From Fragilaria crotonensis (taxonomy: Eukaryota; Bacillariophyta; Fragilariophyceae; Fragilariales; Fragilariaceae), in contig JAKSYS010000831.1 of assembly GCA_022925895.1 (NCBI GenBank), positions 1-20,451 of the forward strand: a DNA stretch of 20,451 nt, read 5' to 3'. The notes under the pieces are model-generated. The model was not told the DNA's origin and searched no databases. It saw only the letters and a program-made list of their open reading frames with translations. A program made the translations under genes and the position numbers. Position 1 is the stretch's first letter; each line of letters starts with the position of its first letter. Shown here in pieces: positions 9,029 through 17,705 of this stretch.

Positions 9029-10579
9029 ATGAGATCGATGATTGCAACACCGATAAGTTGCTGGAGGAACAACGCTCATGGGTTGCGACTAGATCGGCAG
9101 TTGCAAGTCACACTGCTGATGCTGTTGTTTGTAGTTCGGTGGTTCAATACTGACACGACTTGTGTCTTTTGCGCAGCCTATGTTCCAAACTCTGCATACT
9201 TGTCACATCAACATTCATCGCTTGCTCCTTCCTCGTCAACCAGGAGGAATCATGAACTTGGAATAGGTATAAGAGTGGCTGTGTCAAGGAAACGGCAGAG
9301 AAATAGGCGTGCAACGGATCGCCAACAATGTGTAAGGCTTTCGTGTCAAGCTTCAGACCATATTGTCACCAACGAAGAGGATGGAACACAAGCCAAGATA
9401 CTGGAGTCCATGGGTTGGGACGCACACTTCCAGAATCAGATCAGTGTTGATGGGGACGATAATGATCAATTTGATGCGAACTCGATTCCAGTTCGCGTCA
9501 CGGAAGTGAGAAGTAATGGTCTTCGAGTCGTGGGACCAGGACTGACAGAACAAATATTAATCCCACCATCCTCGGGACGAAAGCGGAATGATGTTGTTGT
9601 CGGCGACTGGATTTTACTAAGGTCGACAACAGAAGCTGATCACGACGAAAGTGACAACGACGATAACATTCATAACCACCAGCCACTCATCATCCATCGT
9701 CTCTTGAAACGAAAAAGTCTTCTCCAACGACGAGCACCTGGACCGAGTCGCAAGACACAGCTCATTGCTGCCAACCTCGACACTGTCTTTCTCGTTTCAT
9801 CCTTCAATCAAGATTTCAATGTGGCACGATTGGAACGATATATTGCCATGGCACTGGAGGCCGACGTTGCGCCCGTGATCGTCTTGACGAAGCGAGATGT
9901 CTACGATGGTACTACTGTGACAACGGATGATGATGACGACGTTGATGATGATGATGATGATGTTGCGAATGAGGACGTGATGGCCATGCTCGACTCGTAC
10001 GTGAGCGATGCGCAAGAGATTGCGGATTCAGTTCCAGTGGTTACATTGGATGCTCGCGGTGACGAACCACTCTCCAAATTGGCAAAGTGGTGCCGTCCCG
10101 GTCAAACTGTTGCCTTTTTGGGATCCTCAGGAGTTGGCAAATCAACGCTTGTCAATTCTCTTTGCGGTGAGAAGGTCGCTGCGACCGCTGCCATTCATGA
10201 AGATAGTGGTCAAGGGCGGCACACAACTACACGGCGACAGCTATTCTTCCTGTCGAACGGATGTTCCGTTATCGATACACCGGGCTTGAGAGAATTGCAA
10301 CTTCTGGATGTGTCCCGTGGATTGGCAGAAGTATTTTCAGATCTAGTGGAACTTTCAACGCAGTGTCGATTCAACGACTGTCAACATGACGGTGAACCAG
10401 GCTGTGCTGTGGAAGCGGCTGTGGAGCAGGGCACGGTTGACGGGGATCGTGTGGCACGATGGCAGAAATTGGTGGCTGAAGACCTGATCAATTCAAAGAC
10501 CATGATCGAGAGCAAAGCAAAAGTCCTTCAGAAACAAATGCGGCAAAAGCAAGCAAAGAAGAATAAGCGAAACAAATAA
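9029..10579 (+). CDS. rsgA: RsgA-type circularly permuted GTPase, probably plastid-targeted
   Basis: A 516-residue protein. Residues 1-53 hold a hydrophobic segment (about 27-38) and CAAYVP (48-53), a Tyr variant of the diatom ASAFAP plastid cleavage motif; a Ser/Arg-rich transit-like part follows. The OB-fold region is about 150-235. The GTPase motifs come in permuted order: G4 TKRD (287-290), then G1 GSSGVGKS (365-372), the switch GRHTTT (396-401) and G3 DTPG (416-419). The C-terminal zinc knuckle shows C446, C451, H453 and C459, all ligands present. The tail is Lys-rich. In bacteria RsgA acts in late maturation of the 30S subunit and has ribosome-stimulated GTPase activity; a plastid ribosome role is inferred here. 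Unusual: an Asp run (300-311) between G4 and G1, and LDAR where the G5 motif usually has a SA pair. The start is the first ATG; Met4 is an alternative. Confidence 0.93.
   Translation: MRSMIATPISCWRNNAHGLRLDRQLQVTLLMLLFVVRWFNTDTTCVFCAAYVPNSAYLSHQHSSLAPSSSTRRNHELGIGIRVAVSRKRQRNRRATDRQQCVRLSCQASDHIVTNEEDGTQAKILESMGWDAHFQNQISVDGDDNDQFDANSIPVRVTEVRSNGLRVVGPGLTEQILIPPSSGRKRNDVVVGDWILLRSTTEADHDESDNDDNIHNHQPLIIHRLLKRKSLLQRRAPGPSRKTQLIAANLDTVFLVSSFNQDFNVARLERYIAMALEADVAPVIVLTKRDVYDGTTVTTDDDDDVDDDDDDVANEDVMAMLDSYVSDAQEIADSVPVVTLDARGDEPLSKLAKWCRPGQTVAFLGSSGVGKSTLVNSLCGEKVAATAAIHEDSGQGRHTTTRRQLFFLSNGCSVIDTPGLRELQLLDVSRGLAEVFSDLVELSTQCRFNDCQHDGEPGCAVEAAVEQGTVDGDRVARWQKLVAEDLINSKTMIESKAKVLQKQMRQKQAKKNKRNK
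9926..9962 (+). repeat. GAT/GAC trinucleotide run inside the RsgA-like gene
   Basis: Nearly uninterrupted GAT/GAC codons with two GTT breaks encode the Asp run at residues 300-311. It lies in a loop between G4 and the next core strand, so length changes would probably be tolerated. Confidence 0.85.
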
Positions 10580-10849
10580 TGAGCATCGGTTCGTGGTAAC
10601 CACTGGAGTACTCTAGTAGCATTAAAAAATCCTCCTTGTGTACGTCCGTGTCAGCGGTCTTGACATCCAGTGTCGTGTGCGGGTGACAGTCACCGAGACG
10701 ATTATACAAGGATGAAAATCATCGAGCGCGCGTGGCTGATGGAATGAAGACATTTGGTTCACCTTCTGCCATTCCTTTGTATTATGGTTTCTCCTTTCAG
10801 TCCATCCTGTGTCCTTGGTGCAACTACCTGGCGCATTAATGGAAGTTCA

Positions 10850-12424
10850 TTACCAATCCAGGTCGATGCCATCCTCCACTTCATTCTCGACATCAATATT
10901 AAAGTCATGAACACAAACAAACTGATTCATCCCATTTGTCACCAAGGTGTCTTCGGACAGGCAGAGACTGTTGATGTTTGCCGAAAATCCATCCATGACA
11001 AAGAGTTCCTTCCCAGTCTTGTAATTCCAAGCGCGTACCGTTCCATCCACACCCGCGGACAGGATCGCGTTCGGATGGTACTGCAACGCTGTAATCTTGT
11101 TCTCGTGACCTTGAAATAAATGAGCTCGTTGCTTCATTCGCTGATTCGAGAGGCGAGGCCAATGTTCGAACATGGTTTTGTCCTCTCGTATCCTGGTAAG
11201 AATGTCCCATTGCTTTACAACACCATCCATGCCTCCGGTAATAAGACTATTAGCATCATCGGAACACGCAATGGCTGTCACTCCGCCTTCATCTTGATGA
11301 GCGAGGAAACGACCATTCGGAACAAGACAAACGTCTTCCATAGATGCCGCCTGCACCATTTCAGACACCAAATATGCAACGACGTGACCCGAACTCAGGC
11401 CCAAAAAGACGCGGTCGCCCTTGGCATCGACTGACAAGATGCGAATTGCCGCGCCAGTCGGTTCTTCCATCTGACATCTGTACACCAAATCGCCAGTCCA
11501 CATATCCCAGAGTGCCAACGATCCGTCGATCGACGCAGAAAAGAGAAGAACATTGGAAGCGATACTGACTTGTTTGAGAGCTACGATGCGATCCGAGTGG
11601 GCCTCCAGGTTTCGCAAGGGAAACACGCGTTCCCCGGAGACATCTGGGACGCTCCACACAGTCAAGTGACCAGCCACATCTGCGGTCACGACGATTGTCT
11701 CATCATCGACGTTTTCGGCGAGGAGGAGGGCCGATATCTCCTTTCCTTCGTGTGCCATGAATTGATGCACAACTTCGAATGGGATTTCATTGATATTAGG
11801 CTCCTCTTCGTCACTTCTCACCAGTTGCGATTCTACAGCCACCGTCAAATTCGAGGTTTCGACAATCTTGAGTTTGGATTCGAATTTCGTCCAATACTCC
11901 GTTCCCAGCTCTACCAGACACACACTACCATCAGTGCGCCCCACAAGAACATCTAATCCCAACGCTATTTTGGAAATGGTCGTGGAACCGTCAACACCGT
12001 CCGCATCTTCCTTGGCATTGTAACGATCCAAAGAAAACCCACGAACTTTCCAATTGCCTTGTTGCCAATTTTGAGTCAGTTTCAGTTCCTTCTCCTGCTG
12101 AAATCCCTCGGCTGCTTTCTGCAATCCCAATGTCGGGGACGACAAAGATGATGATGATGACGATAAAGACTCGTCGCCGGCCCAGAAGTTATCGCCAAAG
12201 TCACTAAACTCAATAGGCCCGTCGTTGTCGTTGTTGTTGCCGCCATCGTTGTCGTTGTCATTCAATAATCGAATCAAAGAATTGCCCTGCCAAACTTCAC
12301 GATTAGAAGAGGACGGCAGAACCACAAAGGCATCGAGAGAGTGAAACAGGAGAGTCAGAGAGGCAAGTGAGGTACGTATCATGGTCATTTTTTCGTCGGA
12401 ATTGTTCCTTTTTCTTTTCTGCAA
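10850..12424 (-). CDS. WD40 repeat protein with plastid-type leader
   Basis: A 524-residue protein. The first ATG gives a charged head; Met13 or Met15 gives a cleaner signal peptide (IRTSLASLTLLFHSLDAF), where DAF (31-33) looks like the Ala-Phe cleavage point of a diatom plastid presequence. A low-complexity Asn/Asp/Gly and poly-Ser part (54-95) follows. The WD40 part spans about 150-510. Clear blade ends are GHLTVWSV (252-259), GSLALWDMWTG (301-311), GVVKQWDIL (401-409) and GTVRAWNYKTG (461-471), with weaker blades before and after, consistent with one seven-blade propeller. Such proteins are scaffolds; no catalytic domain is seen and no partner can be named. The acidic C-terminus is short. 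The 3' end faces the RsgA-like gene, 270 bp away. Confidence 0.88.
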   Translation of the reverse strand: MQKRKRNNSDEKMTMIRTSLASLTLLFHSLDAFVVLPSSSNREVWQGNSLIRLLNDNDNDGGNNNDNDGPIEFSDFGDNFWAGDESLSSSSSSLSSPTLGLQKAAEGFQQEKELKLTQNWQQGNWKVRGFSLDRYNAKEDADGVDGSTTISKIALGLDVLVGRTDGSVCLVELGTEYWTKFESKLKIVETSNLTVAVESQLVRSDEEEPNINEIPFEVVHQFMAHEGKEISALLLAENVDDETIVVTADVAGHLTVWSVPDVSGERVFPLRNLEAHSDRIVALKQVSIASNVLLFSASIDGSLALWDMWTGDLVYRCQMEEPTGAAIRILSVDAKGDRVFLGLSSGHVVAYLVSEMVQAASMEDVCLVPNGRFLAHQDEGGVTAIACSDDANSLITGGMDGVVKQWDILTRIREDKTMFEHWPRLSNQRMKQRAHLFQGHENKITALQYHPNAILSAGVDGTVRAWNYKTGKELFVMDGFSANINSLCLSEDTLVTNGMNQFVCVHDFNIDVENEVEDGIDLDW

Positions 12425-12948
12425 GCTGTGAAAGTTCTGTATGGTAGTACAGTACCTGTGCCAAAGTTGTACGGAGCAGTTGTGGGTTGTAGCACAGATG
12501 TACTACGAGGTACTTGTACCAGAGTCTACGTCTATGCATAAGAACTTCCGACGCACGCCGGGGTACTGTTCCAAGGTACTGTAGTACTCTACCGGTACAG
12601 TATCATTGTAATGGAAGGTGCGGCAAATGTGTGAGAGCGTACGACATGGTATGCTACATACCGGGTATGATATAAAGAGTTTAGATTTTAGATACGCGCC
12701 TACCGCTATGATAGTGTCCACATGTCACATGTATCTGAGCTCATTCAGAAACCGTCATTTACCGATTATTGTTAAGTAGTTATGTGTACTCCGAGTACTT
12801 GTACCAGGTACTGGAGTACGAAGTGTATTTCTGAAATGGCATCACGGGTCGCTGTCGTCGCATGTCATGTGCCGTTTGCAATGATGACAGTTGATGTATA
12901 TCATCATCAAGCGACACACAATATAAGCCATACAGTGTTCACTGCAGT
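12425..12948. promoter_or_regulatory. Divergent promoter region, rich in GTAC words
   Basis: It lies between the starts of the WD40 gene (minus) and the oxygenase gene (plus), so both promoters should be here. I count about ten GTAC tetramers in 12441-12600 and five in 12782-12820 (for example gagtacttgtaccaggtac). Because GTAC is self-complementary these can act on both strands. No other gene is seen. Confidence 0.6.
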
Positions 12949-14218
12949 ATGTATGAAGCGATGACATCCAACAGAAAGGTTTGGGTGAGGCTTCTTTTGA
13001 TCCTTTCCTGGCAACACCGAAGTCTTGGTCTGCATTCCATCACCTTCCCGTTGACCAGAAACTACACTCCGGACCATGGAGCCTCCCTACTGGAATCCTT
13101 TCACAAAGTGGTTGACTCGACCGATTTCTTTGTTGCATCATCGACACAACCCGGACGGTGCTTAGTGCCACTATTTGGCGACGATGTTACGGTGACCTTT
13201 GGTCCCGCTTCTCAAGTGCCCATCACTGAATATGTCCTAACCGTCCAAGGATCGACGCTCACAAAATCAGATTTTGCGTGGATTCTGCTCAAATTCTTTG
13301 AATGCAAGGAGTCCTTCGAGCCAATTAGTAGCACCACGGCGTTGCGTAAGGCAGTTGCAGAACATTATAACGCCCAACCTCCACATCCAGGATACAATGC
13401 CGAGCTCACAGCTGGAAATGGGAAACGTTTGGCCATGCTAGATTCCAATGCTCTGGCCCAGTTGAAAAAGGATGGTTTTGTTGTGCTCAACATGGACCTC
13501 AAAACTTCCAAAGCCAGCAATCAAATGTTATCCGAATTTTTGGTCCAAAGCACCGGTCAAGGGCTCTCGGTTCGAAGGGACACAGTTGCATTTTTGGACA
13601 AGAAAGATGCAATGGCATGTGGTTTGGAGGAACAATACAACTTCCTAATGAGTATTGCATCTCATCTCAACCACCATTTCTCATTCCCAAATTCTGCGTA
13701 TCAACCATTAGCGCCAGGCACCCATTCAAGGCCTCTGACCAATCCCAAACACATTCAGGCAGCCGAGTATGGCATGGGCGGATTCTATGTCGCGCACAGG
13801 TACGTCAGTAGCTTTAGAAACCGAGCAAGGACATTCAAACGCATACAATGATCTGAGTTACTCCCTACATGTTTACAGTGACAATTCCATTGCAGACGAG
13901 AACATTCGAAGTAACTTTCGGTGCTACACCTGTATCCTGTATTGCAATGATGATTGGACTGCCGTCGATGGCGGGGCTCTTCGAATCTACCGCGATAGCT
14001 CCGAGTTGAAGGTTCCAGCTGATGCACTTACTCAGTGCTCGCATCAAGACATTTTCCCAGAGAATGGGAGATTGGTCATTTTTGATTCCAAGCTTGTCCA
14101 TTCCGTACAACGTGTCAGTCAGGACAAACGTCGACGCGCTCTGACCCTTTGGATACTACGGCCTGAAGATAGTGGTGCACGTGGCGACGTTTACTACTTT
14201 GGCGAACATGTATCCTAA
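12949..14218 (+). CDS. Prolyl-4-hydroxylase-like 2OG-Fe(II) oxygenase, one intron
   Basis: Two exons, 12949-13799 and 13879-14218, give 396 residues. The N-terminus (MTSNRKVWVRLLLILSW) is a likely signal peptide, with Met1 at 12949 or Met5 at 12961. Residues 40-160 show no known motif. The oxygenase domain begins near LKKDGFVVL (172). Splicing creates YGMGGFYVAHSDN, supplying the iron ligands H283 and D285; the third ligand is H358 (LVHSVQ) and R368 is the likely 2-oxoglutarate contact. RCYTCILYCNDDW and GGALRIY are typical core strands. These enzymes hydroxylate Pro or other residues using O2 and 2-oxoglutarate; a secreted or ER substrate is suggested by the leader. The first exon's frame would stop at 13849-13851 without splicing. 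The gene shares a promoter region with the WD40 gene. Confidence 0.88.
13800..13878 (+). other. Intron of the oxygenase gene (79 bp, phase 2)
   Basis: The donor is GTACGT right after CACAG, and the acceptor is TTTACAG before TGACAATTCC. Removing it joins two frames and restores the HxD iron-binding motif exactly (AG|T gives Ser between His and Asp). The length is not a multiple of three and it carries a stop in frame. Confidence 0.93.
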
Positions 14219-14401
14219 GAGACGAAGGCTTGTGTATAACATATCTTATCTTCGACGCTACGAGGAACTGCAAGATATTGCTATTCAATTTCTTGCAAGA
14301 CTCCAATCGGATCGTCTTATTCTTGTTCTCGCGCATCGCAATTAACTACTGTGTCATGTGTAGAGAGTAAAATGGAACAGCAGTCATGGGGAGCACCTCT
14401 T
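14219..14401. other. Convergent 3' spacer
   Basis: 183 bp between the stop codons of the oxygenase gene and the 874-residue gene. It probably holds both 3' untranslated ends. No further feature is seen. Confidence 0.5.
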
Positions 14402-17026
14402 TCATACATGATATCCAGTGATAGTCATCTCGATAGGATGGGAAGCAACGGCTATGTCATTAACGTCGTCATCTGTTGGTGGAGGGTCACGACCTTGCTT
14501 CGTCTCAGCCACTGATGGAGCTGCAATGCTATAATCGTCGTACTCAGCAAAATAGTTCTCATTCGTCCGGGTCTTGCTCTCAATCATGGAGTTGGAACCA
14601 CCAGACGTGACTCGAGTAGGACCAGATGTGGATGCAACGTGTGTTGAGCCAAGACAAATACCATCGCCACCAAAGGCGATGGGAACGGGTATCATGAGGC
14701 GAGTGCTGCCGGCATTCTCGCGTTCGCGAATCTCCTGCTCCTGAAACTTCTTTTGATACAGCTCAAGGATTTTTGTTTCCGATGCGATGTTCATCTCGTG
14801 AGTGTTGGCCGTAAGGTCACCGACAGAGGCGTCATCAGCTGGGCAAATGACGGGAGGTACGTCTGCTTGAAGCGATTCGCTCTTAGCGGGCGGATCTCGT
14901 TCCCCTTGATGATGAGTGAAACCGAAGAACTCGGAGAAGGACTTTCCAAGCGGAGCAGGCTTCTTCGGCAAAGCTGGCTGTCGAGCAAGAGCTCTCGTGG
15001 ACCCAGAAGGGAAATCATGAATCCCCCTCGGAGAAGAATCTGTTTGGCCGCGACTCGCATCCTGCTGATTCTTACCTGGCATTTGCGACGACACAAGCCA
15101 ATCTTTCGCTGCGGAAGCTGGGGACGGCGGAATGGTCTTGGTCGCTTCAGCTTGCGAGTTGGAACCCTTGCTGCCTGCACTTGCTGGCTTCATGACGTCC
15201 TTGCTTTCCAAAACATTGTCCCCGTCGGACTTTCCTTGCTGTTCAGATCGCGTAGGATGAGACTGGTCGAGAGGGCTGCCAGCGTATACTTTAGGGCGAC
15301 GACAAACTTTGTCGATCCATGAAAAGTATCTAGCACCCTCCTTCTCGGCTGCATTAAGAGTGTCACGATCCGTGTAAAGGGTGTATTCGTCGTCGTATTC
15401 GTCCCCGCCCTTAACAGCAGAGCATACAGGGATCTTGTAGGAACGGCCAAAGATGTCAGCAGTGACGTGGGTTAAATCGTCCCGGATGTCGTTCATCAAT
15501 TGATTCAAACGACCCTTCGTATCTCGAGAAATAACGGAGTCATTCTCATCTAGGTTGCCCTCCATCATGGGAAGAGAAGCACACATCGGCATCCGTAGTT
15601 TTCGTCCAAAGAAATCAATTTCTATCGGACTCACGCCTTCATGCTCCTCCGCTTCTGGAGTCGTGGCTTCAACTTTCTTCTCAAACGAAAGTGTATACGT
15701 ATCTTCATCGTTGTCTTTTTCTTTGCCTTCTGCGTTGTCCCATGCAAAGAAGCCAAGCTTGTCTTCATTCGTCGCGTACGTTCCAGATCCCACGCTGTGG
15801 CCTTCATTATCGCCTTCGTAGGTGTCGTCGAAGGTGCCATCATAGGTGCCGTCGAAGGTGTCGTCAAAGGTATAATCCTGGGAACTAGGAGTGCCGATCG
15901 ACTCGTCATCGACGGGATGGGTCGAATCATCTTTGACTGGCGGGGCATCATTGGAAGGTTTCGGGGTGCTTTGGTCGATTTGATCGTCATTTGTCGCTTC
16001 CTTCGGTGTCAGTTGCTTCGGTGAAACAACCACGGAATTCCGACTTAAGAAGTCGCCAACCAAGAAAAACGCCTTTTCAAGCTCAGATCCCCTCTCGTAA
16101 ACTTCTAGCGACACCCTCAAAATAGCATCGCCGTTGGGATCCATCGAGTATGCACTAGCAAAGGCTTGGCATACTGCTTCATTTGGGACCTTGGGCTTCT
16201 TCTGTCTTTGAAAGAGTCGCTGCAGCGCCGTTCGTTTCGTGGGCATCTCTTTAGGACGTGGAGAAATCGCAATCATAGGGTAGCCACTGAAACCACCCTT
16301 CCAGCCAACAGCCTTATTGGCAGGTGGCCTTGCTGCAGCAAGACTCAATACAGGCAAGTCCAGCTGAACAGGACGACCATTCTTGCATTCACCTCCAGAG
16401 ATAGCAAGGGACGCAACACCAAAAGGAAGAGCGATTTTGTGTTCCTTGTCATCGTCCTCCGTTAAGGCAATCATCAGGTCGAACGACATTGGAGCAAATC
16501 GCTGATCCCCAATGGATTGTAAATTTGCTTCAAAGGTCACAATTGAACCCAAGATACCAGTGTCTGAAGACCATACTGCGACATGCCTCTGCGGACGATC
16601 CGCGGTATTGGTAGTATTGGTCGCCGTCTCGTCATCCTGGATCTTACCTTGCTGTCCAACAACAATGTCATCAGATGGTGAGCGAGTCAATGGTTTTGAC
16701 TGTGTAGTCATTCCCCTGATGATGGAGTTGCGGGAAAAGGCAACTATGGACTTCATTTGCGTGGGCTGAGCCGGGGCGACTGTCGACATGACCTTGTCTC
16801 GGCATTTCGATCGATCTACAGTTATGCCAGCAAGTCCCAACACCGTTACTCGGACCACGTGATTGTTTCGAACACTCATGGGTTGGCCTTCCTTGTGGGG
16901 CGGTTGTTGGGGCACCATGGATGTCATTGTTAACGACGGACAAGGTCCCTGTTGGACCTTGGAGTTGTATAATAGGTGAGATGCTTCCTTTGCTTTTTCC
17001 TCGCATTCGTACGAAGGATTTTTCAC
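14402..17026 (-). CDS. Large acidic protein of unknown function with internal repeats
   Basis: An 874-residue protein, not recognised as a named family. The possible start is Met1 at 17026; Met34 or Met50 (MSVRNNHVVRVTVLGLAG) are alternatives that begin at the first ordered part. Residues 54-230 alternate strands and short loops (VVRVTVLGLAG, HVAVWSSDTG, FDLMIALTEDDDKEHKIALPFGVASLAI, split here only by my reading) and could be a C2-like fold; this is weak. A short-unit repeat (385-406) is FDDT-FDGT-YDGT-FDDT-YEGD. Two gap-free copies of a longer unit start at D471 (DFFGRKLRMPMC) and D524 (DIFGRSYKIPVC), each followed 19 residues after the Cys by RDT. The rest is Ser/Pro/Asp/Glu-rich and probably disordered, with a conserved-looking QKKFQEQEIRERENAGS coiled segment near the C-terminus. 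There is no signal peptide or membrane segment. It is likely cytosolic or nuclear; the job is unknown. Confidence 0.8.
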   Translation of the reverse strand: MKNPSYECEEKAKEASHLLYNSKVQQGPCPSLTMTSMVPQQPPHKEGQPMSVRNNHVVRVTVLGLAGITVDRSKCRDKVMSTVAPAQPTQMKSIVAFSRNSIIRGMTTQSKPLTRSPSDDIVVGQQGKIQDDETATNTTNTADRPQRHVAVWSSDTGILGSIVTFEANLQSIGDQRFAPMSFDLMIALTEDDDKEHKIALPFGVASLAISGGECKNGRPVQLDLPVLSLAAARPPANKAVGWKGGFSGYPMIAISPRPKEMPTKRTALQRLFQRQKKPKVPNEAVCQAFASAYSMDPNGDAILRVSLEVYERGSELEKAFFLVGDFLSRNSVVVSPKQLTPKEATNDDQIDQSTPKPSNDAPPVKDDSTHPVDDESIGTPSSQDYTFDDTFDGTYDGTFDDTYEGDNEGHSVGSGTYATNEDKLGFFAWDNAEGKEKDNDEDTYTLSFEKKVEATTPEAEEHEGVSPIEIDFFGRKLRMPMCASLPMMEGNLDENDSVISRDTKGRLNQLMNDIRDDLTHVTADIFGRSYKIPVCSAVKGGDEYDDEYTLYTDRDTLNAAEKEGARYFSWIDKVCRRPKVYAGSPLDQSHPTRSEQQGKSDGDNVLESKDVMKPASAGSKGSNSQAEATKTIPPSPASAAKDWLVSSQMPGKNQQDASRGQTDSSPRGIHDFPSGSTRALARQPALPKKPAPLGKSFSEFFGFTHHQGERDPPAKSESLQADVPPVICPADDASVGDLTANTHEMNIASETKILELYQKKFQEQEIRERENAGSTRLMIPVPIAFGGDGICLGSTHVASTSGPTRVTSGGSNSMIESKTRTNENYFAEYDDYSIAAPSVAETKQGRDPPPTDDDVNDIAVASHPIEMTITGYHV
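15809..15874 (-). repeat. 12-bp tandem repeat encoding (F/Y)D(D/G)T units
   Basis: Five four-residue units in a row (FDDT, FDGT, YDGT, FDDT, YEGD). In DNA they read as ggtgtcgtcgaa/ggtgccatcata type 12-mers. The repeat sits in an acidic, likely disordered part of the 874-residue protein. Confidence 0.85.
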
Positions 17027-17705
17027 ACATATTTTTTGCCATGTGATGTGGAATTTCTCGATACTCTAAAATTTTGGTCGTGTATGCGTAATCCTAGTAC
17101 AAGTTTGCATGCGAGAAGATACCTTTTCATAACGATATAAAGCATAAGTCTGGCGTGCGGACGTCCGGACATCGATTTTTTTTAGGGGATGCTGCCTTCA
17201 TCCTCTAAATGACTTGGGCGCGCCATTTACGGGAGTTAATTCTCCGTTCGCAGGAAATTGAGCCGTTCAGGGAGGCCTGTGTAAGTGGTGGTTTCATACC
17301 TTATCAATGAAGGACGATAGTCAGCGCCTGTCCTGCGAGCCTTCCAGCTTCATTGATTCCGTTGCTTTGATGCACATGAAATAATATGTCGCTGGTAAAA
17401 ATACTACACCGCTCTTAAACAACAGTTCATCGTGGTACATAGTACATAGACGCAGTAGACATGCAATCCCAAACGCACTTCAAAAGGCGTCCAGAGAAAG
17501 TTGCACACGGAGTACAAGTACTGTATGCATAGGTCTACTGCAGAACCTGTTTAAAAGTGTGTACTGCGTACGTTGTTCATGTAGTACATAGTTGGACATA
17601 CCTGGTACTGTACCGTGATCAGCAGCAACAACAACAAAAAACAGTTTTCCTGGGTCTGTGTATGAATACCCGGTGTTAAAAGGTGGTGGCTATTGATCAA
17701 CGACC
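17027..17705. promoter_or_regulatory. Divergent promoter region of the 874-residue and membrane-protein genes
   Basis: 679 bp with no gene seen. It includes conserved blocks shared with the copy at 19921-20451: gtgcggacgtccgg (with the palindrome GGACGTCC at 17159-17166), a T8 run, and atttacgggagt followed by aattctccgtt. A 10-bp stem (ttaggggatg/catcctctaa, 17182-17191 and 17199-17208, one G-T pair) lies between them. GTAC words cluster at 17510-17612. Confidence 0.55.
17099..17690. repeat. Long direct repeat, copy 1
   Basis: From acaagtttgcatgcgagaagatacc to aaaaggtggtggc, this aligns along its length with 19921-20451, offset 2822 bp, with substitutions and several indels. It ends 15 bp before the ATG of the membrane-protein gene. 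Confidence 0.9.

Noticed and set aside
9029-10579. Bacterial contamination suggested by an RsgA gene
   Set aside because: The long signal-plus-transit leader, the surrounding intron-bearing eukaryotic genes and the alternating gene layout fit a nucleus-encoded plastid protein.
10580-10849. Possible RNA gene in the convergent spacer after the RsgA-like gene
   Set aside because: No tRNA-like cloverleaf or conserved RNA motif could be made out; it is treated as ordinary 3' flanks.
13769-14218. Apparent frameshift or separate gene within the oxygenase
   Set aside because: A canonical GT-AG intron of 79 bp joins the two frames and restores the HxD motif exactly, so this is one spliced gene.
14753-15322. 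189-residue plus-strand open frame
   Set aside because: It lies wholly antisense to the 874-residue gene, is Arg/Ser/Leu-rich as expected from reversed acidic codons, and has no motif.
15641-16024. Antisense frame with hydrophobic stretches
   Set aside because: It is the reverse reading of the Asp/Glu/Thr repeat part of the 874-residue gene; the apparent membrane segments are compositional.
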